Source of the DNA: Lunularia cruciata
Lineage: Eukaryota > Streptophyta > Marchantiopsida > Lunulariales > Lunulariaceae
NCBI GenBank assembly: GCA_948567375.1
Contig: OX419762.1
Span: 51,317,034 to 51,381,033 of the forward strand
Direction: 5' to 3'
DNA length: 64,000 nucleotides
Shown: positions 24,701 through 38,318 of the stretch, one piece after another
Layout: every line of letters starts with the position of its first letter
Numbering within the stretch: position 1 is the stretch's first letter
The notes under the pieces: generated by a model
What the model was told of the DNA's origin: nothing
Databases searched by the model: none
What the model saw: the letters and a program-made list of their open reading frames with translations, nothing else
Translations under genes and position numbers: made by a program

Positions 24701-26099
24701 AGAAGTAAAGGAAAAACTCTCTTTCATTAGAATTTGTGGAAGCAAAGGTAGTTCTTTGTAGTCAAAGACTTTGGGGCCAAAGACCTTTTGTAGCTAGAGA
24801 CCTCTTAGTTGTAAAGAATTTTGGGAAGGAAAGCCTTCAAAGTTGTACAGGCTTTGTAGTTATCATCTCTGGAGTTGTAAGTTCAAAGGAGTGTAAATTT
24901 CAAATGGCTTTTGGAGGAAGATTTGATACCTTTCCAAACACATGTAAGATGTTTAATCAACTTGCATGTGATTTGGATAAGATAAGATAAGAAGCTAGGA
25001 TTAGCAATGTATAGTGTAGATGCAAAAACAAGATCTTCAAGAGACTTAATTGTTGAAACCCTTTGGGGTTAAGCCTCAAAGGTATTTAAGGCTTAAGCCC
25101 AATTTAAATTGAGTTCAATTTTTCACAATCAAAGATTAGCAAAAGAACTTCCAAGTTCTTTGTTGCTACTTGTCTACATTTTTTATTATTGGTTGAATAC
25201 CTTTGTTGAGTAGTGGTTAGGAATCTTTGTAGTAGAGACACAAGTACTTGATTATAGGGAGAACATTGTGCTTGTTTTGGATGTGTGATCCATGAGGTTA
25301 TAAAGGAGCAAAGCAATATATTCAAGGATCAATGATGAGCTAGAGCATTGAGAGTACCATGGGATCAAAAGGCAAAGTCATTTTGTCAATATGAAGATTC
25401 TTTCAAAGTTGCACTTTTTGGGGAAAGTTAGTACAAAGCATTTGGTGTGAAGTGACATTCAAAGTGGAATGAACCATCATCTTGAAGATTGATTTGGAAT
25501 TACTTGTAGTGAAAGTGATCTTTATTTCTCCATATGCACCATAGGGGGTGACACTACACTCTTCTAGGAGTTGTTTCTGCCAAAGAGGTTAAATAAGAGA
25601 TAATAAATGAACTGCAAGATACTTACACTTCTCCTCAATGGTAATCACAGCATAGTGAACCTGTTCTTTGATTGTCTCTCTTTTTTATACACATCTTTCT
25701 GCGGCACTAATGATTTAGTTACTCTTTTTGTATCATTCAAATGTATCTTTTTTGGTTTTTGAAAACTGATTATCTTCTCTAGGTCTTCCTCATGGGCCTC
25801 CAGGTGGTATCTTTTGAGACACATGCCCACACCAAAGGAGGTAGTTATGAAGGCACAAGATAATTGTAGGTTTTTTGGCTTTGAAATAAGTGACAAGGTC
25901 ATCCAAGTACCTAGGCATTTGAATGAAATTGACACAACATTTATGTTTGACCAATGAATTCCACTCTGAATGTTTTCCTTTACTAAGTCATTGTGATTTC
26001 TATAGGAAGTAGTATGGAAGTAGCGGCTGGTCTTATAGAATTTAACAAATAGCACATCTGATTTGCTGAGATAATGGTTAGGTAATATTTATTTCCAAC

Positions 26100-26640
26100 A
26101 TATCTCCTTGAGGGAACAAATTTTTTTTATTGTTTTACCACTATTTGATCAATACGAGATTACCATGTTGTCTTACACTAGCAAATGTGCACTTGTTGTA
26201 ATGATTTCATGTTGAGCACCAAATTGGGTTTGTGTCTCCTATTTTTTTCCATTTGTTTGACTATATCATCTACCTTACTATCATATGGATGTTGCACTTC
26301 TCAATTGATATATTTGAAGAGTTGGTGAGGACTCAATATTTATTTTTATTCATAATTGCATATATCACATATGTGTTTTCATCTAATTTGTCAATGCATT
26401 GATCTGATTAGTGAAATATGCTAGATGTAGTTGTACTACTTCTTCCCTTGTTGAAAGAAAAAGGTGAAAGCAAATTGAAGAGATGAATGTGAGGCACCCA
26501 ATAGGAAACTAAAATAGTCATTAAAAATGATTCTATGACACAATCTCATAAAAGACTAGAAAAATAAAATAATATGTTTATCAATTCTCAATACTTGGAA
26601 ATAATTATGTGCAACCAATCAAGCCTTGCAACTCTCTATA
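26100..26640 (-). pseudogene. Copia gag fragment, second copy
   Basis: This is diverged but collinear with 16880-17320, including a TGTTGAGCACCAA block, a TTTGTGTCTCC block and AGGAAACTAAAATAGTCATT near the primer end. It is on the same strand as that copy. The frame is lost. Confidence 0.55.
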
Positions 26641-26649
26641 GTTTTATCA

Positions 26650-27545
26650 ATAGCAAGCTTCTGAATACCCAACAAAAATGTTTTTTATATGTTATCATCA
26701 AGCTTTTGACAGATCTCATATCCTTTTTCTACTTCTAAATACCCAACAAAATGCTTTTTTGCCTTACCGTCAAGCTTTTAACTATTTTCCTTTGGTATGT
26801 GATACCAAGCAAGGCATCCAAAATGTTGGGTTAGAGCAATTGAAGGTTTTTAACCATGAAATACTTCATGTGTGCTTTTCCCACCTAGCCCTACCAATGG
26901 CAAATGATTGTAGGTCCATGTAACATATTTCAGTGCAAATGCCTAATATTGGCAACCCAATTTGGAATTATCAAGAAGTGTGTGTACTCCTTCAAAGATT
27001 GTGCACATCTTATCCTCTATTATTCTTACAATCTCATGAGTGCATAAAAAGTAGTCATGTGCAAAATGCTTTGGCCTTGAAGTAAAAACCTTGAGGTCTG
27101 GTAAGCGGAGAGGAACTGATGACTTTTTTACTTGCAAATGAAGCATCACTTCATTTGCAGTAAAAAAGACTTCAATACCTAAAATGTCCATTGATCCACA
27201 TAACTACCTTTGCACCTCCAAAATTGGCTATGTCAAAGGAACCAAGATCAAGCATGGTCATTGATCTACATAGCTAATACCATAGCACCTCCAAAACTGG
27301 CTATGTCAAAGAAACCAATATCTGACCAAACGTCTTTTGCATACTTATGCCAATCAAAAAATAGCTTGCAGTGTGCCTTATAAATGATGCAAGACTCACA
27401 CGTGCGTATTTTCTTGCTACCCGGAATTATAAACCTAACATTTGCTCTTGAACCTTACAAACGATGCAAGACTCACAAGTGGGTATTTTCTTGCTACATG
27501 GAATAGTTAATGTATCACATGCTCTTGATTGCTCAACTTCACTTA
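26650..27545 (-). pseudogene. Copia pre-integrase/integrase fragment, partly duplicated
   Basis: On the minus strand, SKKIRTCESCIIYKAHCKLF matches the gag-pre-integrase zinc motif (CESCxxGKxHRxPF), followed by DIASFGGAMVLAM...INDH, the start of the Copia integrase core (D of SFGGxxYFxTFIDDHSR). The SFGGA block and flanking sequence occur twice, at about 27205-27260 and 27270-27310. Stops and shifts are present. Confidence 0.6.
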
Positions 27546-27659
27546 GTGCTTGCTAACGCTCGATGCCATTCGATGAGAATAAGTCCATAAGATAACTTAG
27601 CTACCAAAGAAATAATTTAAGTCTGCATTAACTTCTTATTACTCTTGTTTATACCCAAC

Positions 27660-27960
27660 ATCCGAATATATATTTTCAAATTCCTATCGACTCTATCAAC
27701 CCCATTTTACCTATTTTTTTCACCCTTGTACAGCTTGAGGGGGGTTTTCCATCCTTTTTGTTTTCGCCCTTTCCAATTCCTATAACATCGAGAAAAGGAG
27801 GAAATCTCATAATAAGTTGTCAAACCACAAGCCGAGCACAACTCGGCAGACCCAATGAGGTACTTGAGAGAGCTACAAGCCCAGTTCACACACTCATTTT
27901 TGTGTATCATTAATTCCTTCGCCTTTTCCTTGTAGTCCAACGCTTAAAAACACATTATTT
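27660..27960 (+). repeat. LINE tail scrap followed by LTR scrap
   Basis: Bases 27690-27770 carry the LINE 3' blocks (TCAACCCCATTTTACC, CTTGTACAGCTTGA, CCATCCTTTTTG). Bases 27850-27960 match the LTR family of 15647 (GAGGTACTTGAGAG, CTACAAGCCC, CATTTTTGTGTATCATT). Confidence 0.55.
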
Positions 27961-28211
27961 AGGAAACACATTCCTTTTTTTATTTCTCCACTTTTTATCG
28001 AAAAGAGATACTAAACACAAACAATTTGCAGTAGTTTACTTATGTACATCAAGCCGGTTTCAGGCTACTAAAGAAGGCAGAAGAAAGTGGGACTAGGCAC
28101 ATCGAAGAAATCATGCGCACGAACTCAAATCCGACTCACCAAAATTTCCGCCCACGGTGCACTCATCTTTCATCCGATTTCCCATCTTTCGTCCGATTTC
28201 CCGAAGATTGT

Positions 28212-28830
28212 CAATATTTATACGGGAATATTCATATAATGAAATGATTTTGAAAGATATTATAGATAAGGGCATGATTTGGAAATAATTTCCAATAAGG
28301 ATATGATTTTGTGAAATAATAGTAGATGAAGGAGGATTTATCAGAATACCGGTGAAGGTAGTCCGCGATTCACTTGGGAGACCATACGTGGCTCCAACAG
28401 ATAGTGGTGGCAATGTGTATGCCTAGGTTGACATAGTTGCGGTGAGTGATTCGAGTTTGTTGGTCTTCTGTGAATGTCGTTAATGTGAAAACAAACAATG
28501 GATTGAAAACAACCAGTCCCAAGTTGGAAAGTATGTCCTGAACGTTGGGCAAGGGAGCGGAGCGTTTGAAAAAAGACAAGTAATTCGGCGATCCCTTTTT
28601 GTTATTGAACCTGGTGTTGTATCTCTTCGAGTGCGGGGTAGGGAGAGTGGAACGACCGGGATTTGACTTGTCTAATATCATTGTTAAATGCACTGTTCGA
28701 ATATGCCCTGATCAGCTATTATTTCACAAAATCATGCCCCTAAAGGAAATTACTTCCAAATCATGCACTTATCTGTAATATCTTTCAAAATCATGCCTTT
28801 ATATGAAAATTCCAGATATTTATATGTTAT
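28212..28830. mobile_element. MITE-like element with about 110-bp terminal inverted repeats
   Basis: The arms at about 28212-28335 and 28705-28830 are inverted copies: both contain, read inward, ATGATTTTGAAAGATATTA, a GCATGATTTGGAA run, AATTTCC and TGATTTTGTGAAATAATAG. About 370 unrelated bases lie between. No transposase is encoded, so it would be non-autonomous. Target duplications could not be fixed. Confidence 0.65.
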
Positions 28831-30404
28831 GGATGAAGAAGTCATTGGGATCCTCGTGAGGAAAGCATTTCGTCAGAACTAGTATTGTACGGTTTTCGTA
28901 GTAGTTCGCCTGGAGATTGCGTGGAGACTTACTGCAGATTCCATTGATTTCCTGTCTTTGTCTAGTACATGCAGGGACTCTGGAGATAGTTTTGTCATCC
29001 AGTATTTGGTTAGTAATTTATTTTCTTTGTTAGTCTGCTAGCTACCTGACCTATACAGCACATGCCCTTTGCCATTTTGCTACCAATTGATGGTAAAATA
29101 ACTTATTGTTCCAGAAAAGGTGTGATAGGTTTTCTCCGCTATTTCCGAATCTTGTGTGCGGCTTGTGTTTCAGGAGTTTCTCCAAAATGCTTTTTAGTAA
29201 AACCTTGTTCTTCAGTATTCTACCTCAAAGTCAATCGACTCGAAATAGCTTTCCTCAATAGTCTATGAATGCAGAGGAGCTTACTGATGCTACACACTAT
29301 CCGTAAAACTGCAAGATATATGCACGCAATGGGCCAGTCTAAAATGGACCTCCTAGGACCACTTGATTTCTACAAATGGCAGTCCCGTCAAAATCGAAGA
29401 TCTATCTCTTTGGTACCTCAAACTGTACTAAAATTGAGTTTTATGTCCTGTATCCTGAGTTGAGTGATGAAATAAAGATAGATTTTACTTCTGTCGGCTC
29501 CTAGTCAGCCGCTAGGCTGACTAGGAGTGGAAGAGAAGATATAGCTGGCTCTGCAAGTGCTCACGGCAGCATGTTAAATACCAGATGCTGGTTGTGGCTC
29601 GTCATAGCCTTTTCTCGTCATCTGCCTTGACATATGTAATGAAGAGAGGCTCTTATGCTGAACCAGGGAGTGCTGGACCCGAGAGCAAGGATAACTTGCT
29701 TCGCTTGGAAGTTCACAAAAGATTCAATATCAAAGTTTCCTTTGTGTCGAGGACACTGTAATCGACCTTTAAGAACCAGCGGACGAGAAACTGGACAAAG
29801 TGCTTGTTTGTAGGCACTGAACTACATAAAAAATGAAGCTCTGGTCACGTGTGTCCTTCCAAGTGACAGTCGCCACACCTGGATCCTGTTCCGAAATTTC
29901 CTCAGGCTCGTGGTGTGTGTCCTCTAGGATGAATGGACTTTGAAAGATGATGAGGAAAACTGAACTCCCCGGCTCCCTGTTCAAATCAAGCACCTTCCAA
30001 AACTTTTTCTTAGGCATCACAATCCAATTTGGAGGTCCATGCCATAAAAGGTCTTGACAAGAAGGATCTAGAACTAGCTGGCTTGGTATATAGTAACTCA
30101 TTCCCCATTATGGTTCAATCCTCACAAATTCTCCTCACAAGTTCCAGTATGAGGTGAAGGAGAAGCAACCTCTCAGCTGATTTGCTCTTCGACATTCGAC
30201 AGTGTCCAGGAGCGTCAGAGTATCAGATCGGGAGAAGCTTCACTAATGTCAACTATGATTCGGGCGACTGCAAACGGCATAATGAACACTAACAGCAGGC
30301 TTGAGAAGTGAGCGCAATATGCCAGACAGACCACCAATACGAGGCTATATATAGACGTGATTCGATCAATTCAAGAAACAGAATGAGGTGGAATGAAGAT
30401 CAAC
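28831..30404. other. Intergenic, no gene recognised
   Basis: Several short ORFs exist, including a 110-residue minus-strand one at 29769-30101 without recognisable similarity; part may be the 3' untranslated region of the gene starting at 32577. A perfect 13-bp hairpin lies at 29498-29527. Confidence 0.5.
29498..29527. repeat. Perfect 13-bp stem hairpin, 4-nt loop
   Basis: CTCCTAGTCAGCC, loop GCTA, then the exact reverse complement. It could be the joined ends of an excised or tiny foldback element. Confidence 0.8.
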
Positions 30405-32577
30405 TCAAGGTTGCCTGGTCAATTCATCTACATCTAGCTCCATAGCCAGGACTGCCGAGTCCTCCTCCATCGCCTCGTCACTGCGGCCGACTACCACCAG
30501 TTAGAAGGAAAAGCAAGCTGTGACAGTTCCACTGAATTCATCGCTTTTTCAGTTGTTGAGATGTCAATATGCCACTAGAGATGTCAACAAGCGGGACTTA
30601 CCTGTTGAGCACGGGGCCATGGTCAACGCTAGAACGACTGAAGTAGATAACTCTACCCTCAATGTTGCTTAGGGGAAGCGGTCCAAAGGTTCTGCTGTCT
30701 TGAGCTTCCTGCTCAAAAGAAATGGCAAATTCAGAACCGTATAGAAAACCTTCTGAGGAGAACCACTTCACTACTCTTCCTCAGGACAACTGCTCTACCA
30801 AAAATCACATACCGGCAAGAAGGATAAAACAACGACGCCAACTGCTGTGTAACACCTCAGCCAGGCACACGAGTACATAAACGTAAATTACTACATCCCA
30901 GAGTCAAGTCTAACCTTGGCACTAACTGATGGATTGTCGCAAAGCACCCAGCATTGCCCACTCTCAAGCTGAAAGGGCTCTTCTGTTTCCCTGGTCGACA
31001 ACATCTCATCACCTTCGACTGCTGCTACACGCCGCACAAGCTTTCTACTCGGGTCGGTTGGATGCCTCAGCATGACCACATCACTGACATACACAGACCT
31101 GGGGATGATTCAGAAACAAATAACAAACTTTACACAGTTACAGTACTGTAATATATTTTCTACTCCTCCAAATGAGCACAAAAGATGACTCGCAGCTTTA
31201 TGGATCCGCCAGTCCCCAACTTCTGTGTGCCAATTTAACTGCATGCCACACATGAAAGGTCGTTCTCTACTCCGATATTTCACGTGTAAATGCCATGCCA
31301 CTGAATCGCAGTATGCATAGGAGATATACTCTGCAGTAAAATATGCTCTTCATAGACTGCTAGCAAGCCCGTTAGATTAGTCAAATGATATAGGAGACGC
31401 TGTGCTACAGTGATGTAACTTGTGCTGAAACTACTCTATGGCGATACGGCAAAACTTTGTCATCCGAAGTGGCTTGATCAATGTTGTAACTACCTAAATC
31501 CCAGTAGACATAGAATTTCTAGATCGCAAATACTTTTGGAGGTTGTAAGGCTCGAACCTTGCGCTGAGACTTGTTATCGACCTAACCAACACGTTTTCTC
31601 CTTGACTTGCGAATGTAGGAGCCATTTCCTCGCCTTGAACCAAATACTTGTAGGTGAGACGTTCCCGCATCACTTTCCTAAGAGTTGCATTGAAAAGGTC
31701 TTTCTCGGTAATTTCACCCCTCTCCAACCTCTGCGCACAGAAACAAAGACCATCAACAAATCTTACAGAAACCAGAACAGAGTATACTGATAAATGCGCG
31801 TCCTAGACAGCTTACCCAGTTTTGCAAAAGAACTGCATGATGATGATGCTGGAAAGTTTTATGCTACTTATGCAGCTAGCAAAGACCTGAAAGATGGTAA
31901 CTCAAACTCACCTCGAGATATTGTCCCACAAAGAAAAGAAGAGAAGTTCAATCACAATCACTTCTAGAGCAAAAGGTGACTGCAACTTTTGAATTAATTC
32001 AAGCTATTGCAGTACCACACGCAAATATCCAATGGATATGCTCACACGGTCAAATTGAAAGTACAAGACCCCGCTGGGAACCAAAAATAAAACTTGAGAG
32101 CGATGGTCTCAATCAACCCTACTTTAATTTCGTAATGTCTTCTACAAGGAATACGTGATGACAGGAGCAGCGACATTGGAGAGTAAATAGACTTGTTAAG
32201 TACAGCAGGCCAAAAGATGGACCCAGTCAACCAACATTAGTTACCATATCTCCAGTTCCCTGGAAATTATTCAATACAACAGGTTCTTGGAAGCCTTTAG
32301 ATATACACTGATTCGATGTGGTTACACATCAAGCAGCGGGATGGATGGACGTCCGAGAGAGAACGTAGCAACGGTAATGCTTAGCAAGACTTCAGCCAGA
32401 TTAAATTGACCTTACATGTTCCCTAACGAAGACCTCTTTAGGAAGTGAATGGTAGAGCTTGAGGTTGCAGTGCGAGGGCAGCAACGAGTTGATTATAAAT
32501 CGGAAATGTACCTTAACACTATCTGCAAAAGAAGCCCTGACTTTAGTAAGCAGGTACCGCGCCCAGACGAACGCCAT
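30405..32577 (-). CDS. S26 signal-peptidase-fold protein, predicted inactive protease
   Basis: Five exons with GT-AG introns: 32577-32512, 31730-31558, 31098-30915, 30708-30602 and 30480-30405, making 201 residues. The ATG at 32577 is the first in frame. The protein has a basic, amphipathic N-terminus (MAFVWARYLLTKVRASF), then GEEMAPTF where active S26 enzymes have GxSMxPT, then LVRRVAAVEGD where they have VKRVxGxPGD, then DSRTFGPL, GRVIYF, VDHGPVLN and an acidic tail (ELDVDEL). This fits the plant S24/S26-family proteins related to mitochondrial inner-membrane protease subunits (At1g06200/At2g31140 type, from memory). The catalytic Ser is Glu and the Lys is Arg, so peptidase activity is unlikely; that agrees with my memory of the family. 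No membrane segment is evident. Exon frames join perfectly, so the gene looks intact. Confidence 0.85.
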
Positions 32578-35218
32578 TTCCCGGTAGTGAATCAAACTGC
32601 AGGAATGCAACAGATTGAATTAGGGTTTGCAATTCAGCTTCTGCATCCACCAATTGTAACACAATTGAAGAGGAGCACTTCCTTGAATTGCATCAAACTC
32701 CCAGCCCAACTCAAATTCTAAATGCGATCACCTCAAATAACAGAGAGAGTAGACCAGCATTCTCAAACCACCAACTCTTCTCACAACAAATTCCTCCCTT
32801 CCCCTGAAAGAATTCACTATTTCTACAATTTCAAACAAGTCTCCGAGTTTCTGATACCTACAGCGCCTATTCTTTGGTGAACCCAATCAGTCCCCGTGCT
32901 CTTTCCTCTCAACAACTGGATCGTCAAACCCCTTAAATCATTAGCTCGATACCACACCCAATTCAAACCAGCGCATTCCCCTGCTTTTCCTCCTCTTCTC
33001 TTTCGTCACTCCCCGTAACTCCCTCTCCTCCTCGTCAACACCATCAATTCCACAAACAACCTCTTACACCCTTCCGATTCACTGCATTGGCTCCCAAACC
33101 CACCCGTCAAACAAGCCTTTTGCTCCTCTTCCTCTCCTACTGTCATCCACCAGACCCGATCGGATGCGTCAATCCATCAAAATTTGCGACGGCACACAGA
33201 ATCTGCAGTTCAAACACACAGAGGAACGATGGAATCTAACAAGCTGTTGGATTCAGAATCTGGCAGACACCGAACTAGGGTCTTTAAGGGAAAAACGTTC
33301 AGTTCGTGTTGCACAATCTTTCTAGCCATCTGTCGTCTAAAACCCATGTTCCTTCCAGGATGGTCGTGGAGACCAGCCCTCCCTTCTACGTAGAAAGGAG
33401 AAAAGACCGCTTTCTTTAGGGTATGATTATTATTTTCCAAGTCCCATTTTAAAGTCCACGAACTGTCTCCAGTACACCAGATCCCTTGGACATCATTGCC
33501 AAATTAGGATCCAAAAACTTCGCATTTTTCTCCGGATTCGGATATTTGGGTAGATTTGTCGACTTTATCAATATTCAATTATCAAAACTGGAAATTTACT
33601 TGTCTTCATACATTATCAATAAACAATCGTTTGAGTTTATTTCATTCTAACAATATGTAACTCTGAACTCCTATGATATTACGAGCATGTTAAGTACACA
33701 CATTTAGACGTCAAATTGGCACGTAAAGATCAAATCCATGTTCATTGACGAGTTAACTGAGAATCCGCATAAATAATTACAATAAGAAGAAGAAAAAGTT
33801 GATGGATTCAATTCGCCATACGCTTTCTATCCAACAAGCAGACTAATTCTGCGAACTCGTTATGGGTACTATTTCTCTCGTCAAATCTCCTGATTTGGAT
33901 TTATATTGCAGATAAACACGTCCGATAACTCATAAAGTTATGTACTAATCAATACGCGAGCCATTCAGTCTACGATAATGCGGTGTTTATAGTATATGAA
34001 CAAAATGTAGGTGAGTAGTCAAAGTTAGTGGATTTGACTCTGGAGTGAATACAGTGGAGTTTGGTTCATTATATAAGTTTTATTCATGGTTTACCCTTTC
34101 ACTTTTGCGTCCATGGTTCCAGTCCTTTCTCCAGATTATACACCGTCCCTGCATTGGTCTTCCCGAAAGATTTATATGCAGCTTTCTCTTCTCCTTGATT
34201 TAGAATTTGGTGTCTATGGTCATTATGAGTGGTCATCATTTGGATAACTTTCACGACTAGCGTTAAGGTTTGGGAACCATTCACATCAAGTACAATCAAG
34301 AAAAGCTCTAGCATGAGTACATGGTTGATCAAGGAAAACTGTCTTAAGAGACCTCTGAGTCAGATCACCGAACTTTGAACTTCATTTTACCTGGGCAGAA
34401 TGGATAGAGGAAAGGTCGGTAGAAAACGACACCTCTGTACAAGGTTTAATGGGAGCGGGAGTTTGCTTTACAAGTATGAAACCAATAACATGAGTTGAGC
34501 AGACCCGAGCTAAACTCGATAATTCAACAACTGCTGGATATTCATCTCCCCACTGCTTATGCTCTCTCTGTATATGAATGACGAGTCTCATAAACCCAAT
34601 ACTCGTGTAGACCGTACTGGAAGTACATGAAAGAATCTGCCTCAACCGGTACTCGAGCAGCTGTACTGTCATCCATGCTGGTGGTGCTCGTTTGGCAGTA
34701 CGATATGAACCCAGGTGTGTTTCCAGAGACCAAGTTGGTTGCTGACAGAGTGGAGCCAGATTCGATAATGAATGATCGGCATGAAATCGGCATATCTGTT
34801 TTACCTATCTTTCAACTACTGCTCTGCACTGCTGTCGAATTCAAGCCTGTACTCTTCATTTCGTACTTAAAGACGAAAGATCAGTTGAAGCTAGCAAGGG
34901 GCGGAGTTTGAGGACAAGCTGACTCCGAAGTGCCAAGATTGATGGGAGATCATGGCCTTGCGCTGTCTCACGAAAAGAAAAGGTACATACCTTCTTTCCT
35001 CCTTGACACTATTCAAAGCCAAGACTCGAACGTAAGTTTTATTTGGCTTCCAAATTTTGGACGCGTTTCAAATTCACTATGTGGGAAGAATGATCTACCA
35101 GCAGACCCAACTAATTCTTGAAATGAGAGACAAGAACGATATTCTCGTACAATTCTCATAGTTTCATACACTTGGAATAGTTGAAATTTGTATGAATTGG
35201 CCGCAGCTAGAGCGTTTT
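32578..35218. other. Gap between two minus-strand genes
   Basis: Bases 32578 to about 33450 are C/T-rich on the plus strand and probably contain the promoter and 5' leader of the S26-fold gene. From 33450 to about 34090 the sequence is AT-rich and unassigned. From 34090 to 35218 only short ORFs without recognisable similarity occur; part may be the 3' untranslated region of the amine oxidase gene. Confidence 0.45.
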
Positions 35219-38200
35219 CTACAGAAACCTCCGTATTCCACATGTCACTATGACCTGATTTGCAGCTCTTCTTCCTGTGTCGATGGCCGCTTGTAGACAT
35301 GGGTTCACACCAGGGTGCGTAGCTTCGCCTGCAAAGAAGATATTTCTAACAGGTTCGGCAAGTTCGACTCTGGCGCCTTGGGCATTGACGGACGGGTGTG
35401 AGTAACCGCCTCGAATGAAACTTCGATCTGCCCAATTAACAACCATGCCACCTTTAAAAGAATGCGAAGCTGGCCGAACCTGGTGACTTTGAAGCTGAAG
35501 GTTTAGGGAATAGGACCTAAACACATCCTCCTTTAGGAAAAGGTTCCCTGACAGTTTGGACCCTATGGAGGTTACAGTAGGTCCCTCAAGACACACACTA
35601 TCTGCTCTAGTTTGTGACTCGGATTGGCCTCCAGAAAGGCTGAGAGCTCCTGGAGCACATGTGGAATTTCGTTTAGTTGCAATCTCTTCAGCTCTTTCTG
35701 ACTTCCCGAACATTTTATCCAGCTGAGCCAACGACTGTCTAAAAATCTCCACTTCAGGCAATTGGGCTAACCTACTGGCGGCATCACCTGCAATGAAGCC
35801 TACCACAATATACTCTCCAAGATGACCTCTTCCTTTGCCGACGCTGTTCGGTACTTCAGGATACTCTGTCATCCATACTTCAGGTAAAAAGCAATCTGAG
35901 CAGACAACGTCGAAAAGGCCTTCGGGCCAAAACCGTCGAGAGAATGCCATCACAACCTGAACAATTAACCAACTTAGATCATCAGCTTGCAGTTGTTACA
36001 TTGAAGATACTCGTCCCATATAGAACGCACATACAAGAAGCCTTCAAACAAATAGAAAATGCTACCCATCGGCAGCCTTGGTCTTTGAACGGAGGCTCCA
36101 TAGAGATGATCTGGACGGTTTGTTCCAACCTAGACAGCTGTAGTGACCGGATCCACTTACCTTCATAGCATTGGACATCCCGATTGCTTTAGCTGCCTGA
36201 ATTTTACGTTCCGGCAAAGGTGGGTGGAAAGAAATAAGGCCTTGCTGCAAGATTGTCTGCAAACAATCGAACCACACGACACCTTAAAATAGTGACCTCC
36301 AGAAAAATAGGCCACATGTATCCGCTCTGAAACACTAATGGGCCATTGAAGATTGATAATCAAGGAAAGGGCCTTTGTTTAATGAGGATGACGTGCGTAA
36401 TGTTCTACGGGGGTTTGGTGCTTACAACAGGAACACAAAGAATTACGAAGTCTGCTGTCAGAATACGGCCATCCTGGCTGTACAACTGCATTCTGCCATC
36501 CTCGGATTGCTCAATTCGTCTCACAGCCCAACGGGTTCGGATCTGAAACGGAAGATACAAATCTACTCTTCAGAACCACAAAACGTTCCTTCTAACTCCT
36601 TGTAGAAAAGACGACACAGGTGAGAAAATCAGCAACAGTTCTGCATCTTAACTGACAGAATGTCGCGCATGAAGCAAACAGACAAGTGATTCCCCCTTTT
36701 CTCGACACGCTATTTGAAAGAAACTTGTCAATCAAAGCTGTAGTTTAGAGGTGTACATTGAGATCCTGTGCGAGGTAGTCGACCACAGAAGAAAGAGGTC
36801 TATCGAGAATTATATAAGTATCGCCATAGATCCACTGGCGAGCTTCCTCGATGCACTCATGTACGCCAAGCTTATCAAGCGAGCAGCCAAAGTCATTCCC
36901 GTATATGGCTGCACCAGTCGAATTGTAGCTGTGTTAGTCATCCCATTACCACTCGAAAACAGATTGAACATATGATGAGTTTTTTGAGAGTGCGCTGCCG
37001 TACGGACTAGAAACAGTAGGATTTTACGAGAGCACCCGGCAAGACTCTACATGTAGCTTGAAAATTTCTCAATTGATGAGAGGGTTGAAATTGCACTACA
37101 CATCCTACAAAGGGAGAGAGAAATGTACTTACACTCTGCGAACCCCATAGCTCTCTGGCTGACGCCTTTCTTCCGTAGATACTCAGCCATACTCATATCT
37201 GGAACGCTTGGTTCCTCATCAATGACAGATTTAAACAATTCGTGCACCTGTTCGATGTCTGGATGCCCGTGGGCTTCCTCACCTGACAACAGTCGGCCTT
37301 CGTGACCGATGTAGTAGTAATCCGGTGAACCAAACTTGTGGTCAAAGAAATTCAATACTCACACCTTAAGCACCTGATGTTCAATACGCCTCATATTTCT
37401 CTGTGAGGTTAGAAGACAGAACTTCTTATCCTTGGAAAGAATCGATCGAATTCAACCCATAATTTCATTTCTTCTATTGCTCCTATGCAACAAGATTTTG
37501 ACGATTTAAGGAACCTATATCTCACTAGAGCTGACCTGCAGCCTATAACCAAGGTAAATGACCATTTCTTTTTAAAGCTCGAGCAGAAATCATTCAGTTT
37601 AGTAAATCTGTAGAGTTGGATATGAAAGTGGAGCTCCCTCTGAACGCAACCAATCTCGTCAACGAGTTTCTTTATTGAGGAATTCTGAGTTCCATGTAGA
37701 AACTCCGGTCCAATCTGCCACCCGCAAAGAATGTTAAATTCAAAGGAATCACATCTTCAATACCATTACAGCTTTGTGGAATATTTCAGGATTTCATCCA
37801 CGTTCTTGATGGTTCTCATCGCAGAATCTAGGCGGAGACAGAAACTTGACTGCTAAACTGCTGAAGATTACTGCCCGAGTTTATCTTCCACAAATATTCT
37901 TACAACATGGTAAACGAGGTTTGAGGTGTCAGTACTTTTTGAGAAGGTTTGGCAGTTTGGCCAAGGTAGTTTGGCCCTTGCCACTTGCAGGGTTCAGGAG
38001 TGCAACAAAGCAACCATTCCTTGTACCTATACGTGGAGGAGTACGAGTCTCTGCTGATCCGCATATAAGAATGAATTTCGATTCAACCTCTAATGGATTC
38101 AGTCTAAAACGATCTACGTGCCTAGCAGGAGCACAAACCTCAACTGGCCATGGGGCGAGCCCGGTGACGTTCTGAATTCGCCCACCGAGCTTTGGCGCTG

Positions 38201-38318
38201 CATCCAGTAATACTACATTTCCTCTTCCAAACTCTTTGTGAGAAGAGAGAACCTGTGCAGCTGAAAGACCGGCAAGCCCACCTCCAACCACTGCCACAAT
38301 GCATCTCTCCTGATCCAT
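35219..38318 (-). CDS. Flavin-containing amine oxidase (polyamine-oxidase-like)
   Basis: Exons: 38318-38139, 37714-37651 (3' limit uncertain), 37357 or 37334-37133, 36908-36757, 36542-36426, 36256-36161 and 35956-35219, about 520 residues. The FAD Rossmann motif VAVVGGGLAGLSAA is at residues 8-21, followed by LGGRI and PVEIGPEFLHG; later come DYYYIGHEG, FVILCVPV, FHPPLPERK and the C-terminal RGGYSHPS...FFAGEATHPG...CLQAAIDTGRRAA. These are the ordered hallmarks of the monoamine/polyamine oxidase family, which oxidises amines with FAD and releases peroxide. The substrate cannot be told. Frames join across all introns except that the exon 2/3 junction has weak sites. The last exon is one 246-codon frame ending at 35219. 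No targeting signal is clear. Confidence 0.85.

Noticed and set aside
25645-26055. 136-residue minus-strand ORF
   Set aside because: Surrounded by Copia scraps, no family motif seen; not enough to call.
29769-30101. 110-residue minus-strand ORF downstream of the S26-fold gene
   Set aside because: No similarity recognised and no splice link to the upstream exons.
31540-31580. B-box-like GGTTCGAGCC that could suggest a tRNA
   Set aside because: It lies at the exon 2 donor of the S26-fold gene and no cloverleaf can be formed around it.
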